From positions 1 through 5,693 of the forward strand of contig JAUWBL010000080.1 in the NCBI GenBank assembly GCA_030601715.1: a DNA stretch of 5,693 nucleotides, in the 5' to 3' direction. Under the pieces are notes generated by a model, which saw only the letters and a list, made by a program, of their open reading frames with translations, was not told where the DNA came from and searched no databases. Below, piece after piece: positions 5,245 to 5,693 of this stretch. Position numbers and translations under genes: made by a program. Source of the DNA: Candidatus Geothermarchaeota archaeon. Lineage in GTDB: Archaea; Thermoproteota; Nitrososphaeria; Geothermarchaeales; JAUWBL01. Within the stretch, counting starts at the first letter, position 1; each line of letters opens with the position of its first letter.

Positions 5245-5693
5245 TCAGTTCCCTACGCTTAGAGATCTGTAGCTAGATTGGCAGGGCATTGACCGCGTCG
5301 TCCACAGCTTCTTCGCGTGGAGATCCATGATGACAGAGGTGACGGTCTGGTGTCGTTCGTCCTCCGGAAGCGTTGTGTCGGAGTGGCGGCAGATCGAGTC
5401 AGGATATCCTTCGTGATCACGCAGCATAGCCTGCAGGTCGGCAACACCGGGCTTCGACCCCACTTTGATGGCTCTGCGCAGGAGCTCCTCTATTCGCCCG
5501 CGTCGGTCTAGGCTGTTCTGCCGCTCCATCAAGGGGTCATAGATCCCTATCGCATCCGGATCGAGAAAGTGGTTTGTGTGGGTTATCAGGCCGTCCTGAG
5601 GTGTCAGGCTATGGACACCCTTCGGAGAGGTTTCTAGATCCAGAGAGCTACCTTGGGAGGGACGGGTAGCCTGAGCCAGAAGGAAATTGGCTG
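5245..5693 (-). CDS. C45-family autoproteolytic acyltransferase/hydrolase (acyl-CoA:6-APA acyltransferase-like), C-terminal part
   Basis: The gene enters from the right edge and ends at TGA (5247-5245); the 148 residues in view are its C-terminus and the start lies outside. The frame is open throughout. In order it shows ANFLLA at the very edge, SSLDLETSPKGVHSL, then DGLITHTNHFLDP, a hallmark of the family, next DRRGRIEELL, then LRDHEGYPDSICRH, then TVTSVIMDLHAKKLW and the ending SMPCQSSYRSL. This series matches the C-terminal half of peptidase C45 proteins, including the SICR segment also found in fungal isopenicillin-N acyltransferase. Members are N-terminal nucleophile amidohydrolases that mature by self-cleavage before a catalytic cysteine; that cysteine is upstream and not visible, so activity cannot be judged. 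Substrates of archaeal members are largely unknown, so beta-lactam synthesis should not be inferred. Codirectional with grpE but 289 bases away, so probably a separate unit. Confidence 0.85.
   Translation of the reverse strand, partial: ANFLLAQATRPSQGSSLDLETSPKGVHSLTPQDGLITHTNHFLDPDAIGIYDPLMERQNSLDRRGRIEELLRRAIKVGSKPGVADLQAMLRDHEGYPDSICRHSDTTLPEDERHQTVTSVIMDLHAKKLWTTRSMPCQSSYRSLSVGN

Noticed and set aside
1..5693. CRISPR array, tRNA or rRNA genes, insertion sequence or defence system
   Set aside because: No regularly spaced repeats, no tRNA-like cloverleaf, no transposase motif or terminal inverted repeats and no effector-type domains were seen on either strand.

Overview
The window most likely comes from an archaeon of moderately high GC. 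The DnaK begins with the IGIDLGTSNSAAAV form of the phosphate-1 loop and lacks the roughly 24-residue insertion that Gram-negative DnaK proteins carry in the nucleotide-binding domain. The DnaJ has the FAGVNFDELFRGFG segment. Both are, from memory, typical of DnaK and DnaJ in Thermoplasma-like and related archaea. Ribosome-binding sites of the GGAGGTG/GGTGAT type fit this. The exact lineage (Thermoplasmatota, Bathyarchaeia or another) cannot be settled by reading alone.

All five convincingly identified genes lie on the minus strand, so the window is best read from right to left. At the right edge (5693 to 5245) is the C-terminal part of a C45-family (acyl-CoA:6-aminopenicillanate acyltransferase-like) autoproteolytic amidohydrolase. 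Next comes a 289-base gap holding a possible small plus-strand gene (5056-5220). The complete chaperone operon follows in the order grpE (4955-4404), dnaK (4381-2510), dnaJ (2484-1351), with gaps of 22 and 25 bases. After dnaJ there is a leader and spacer region of about 470 bases. It contains a hairpin followed by T6 that looks like the operon terminator, a perfect 8-bp inverted repeat, a 13-bp tandem duplication and further hairpins. At the left edge (881 to 1) is the N-terminal 293 residues of a secreted M6-type (immune inhibitor A-like) metalloprotease, cut by the window just before its expected HExxH zinc motif.

GrpE, DnaK and DnaJ form the Hsp70 folding cycle: DnaJ delivers substrate and stimulates ATP hydrolysis, DnaK holds the substrate, and GrpE exchanges the nucleotide. 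The two flanking genes are hydrolases, one probably exported. They look like neighbours rather than parts of the chaperone system, although a protein- or peptide-degrading lifestyle would fit both. I found no CRISPR array, RNA gene, insertion sequence or defence system. The window is mostly an ordinary housekeeping locus. Its less explained parts are the small plus-strand ORF, the structured leader with a possible minimal upstream ORF before the protease, and the possible OB-like domain in the protease.
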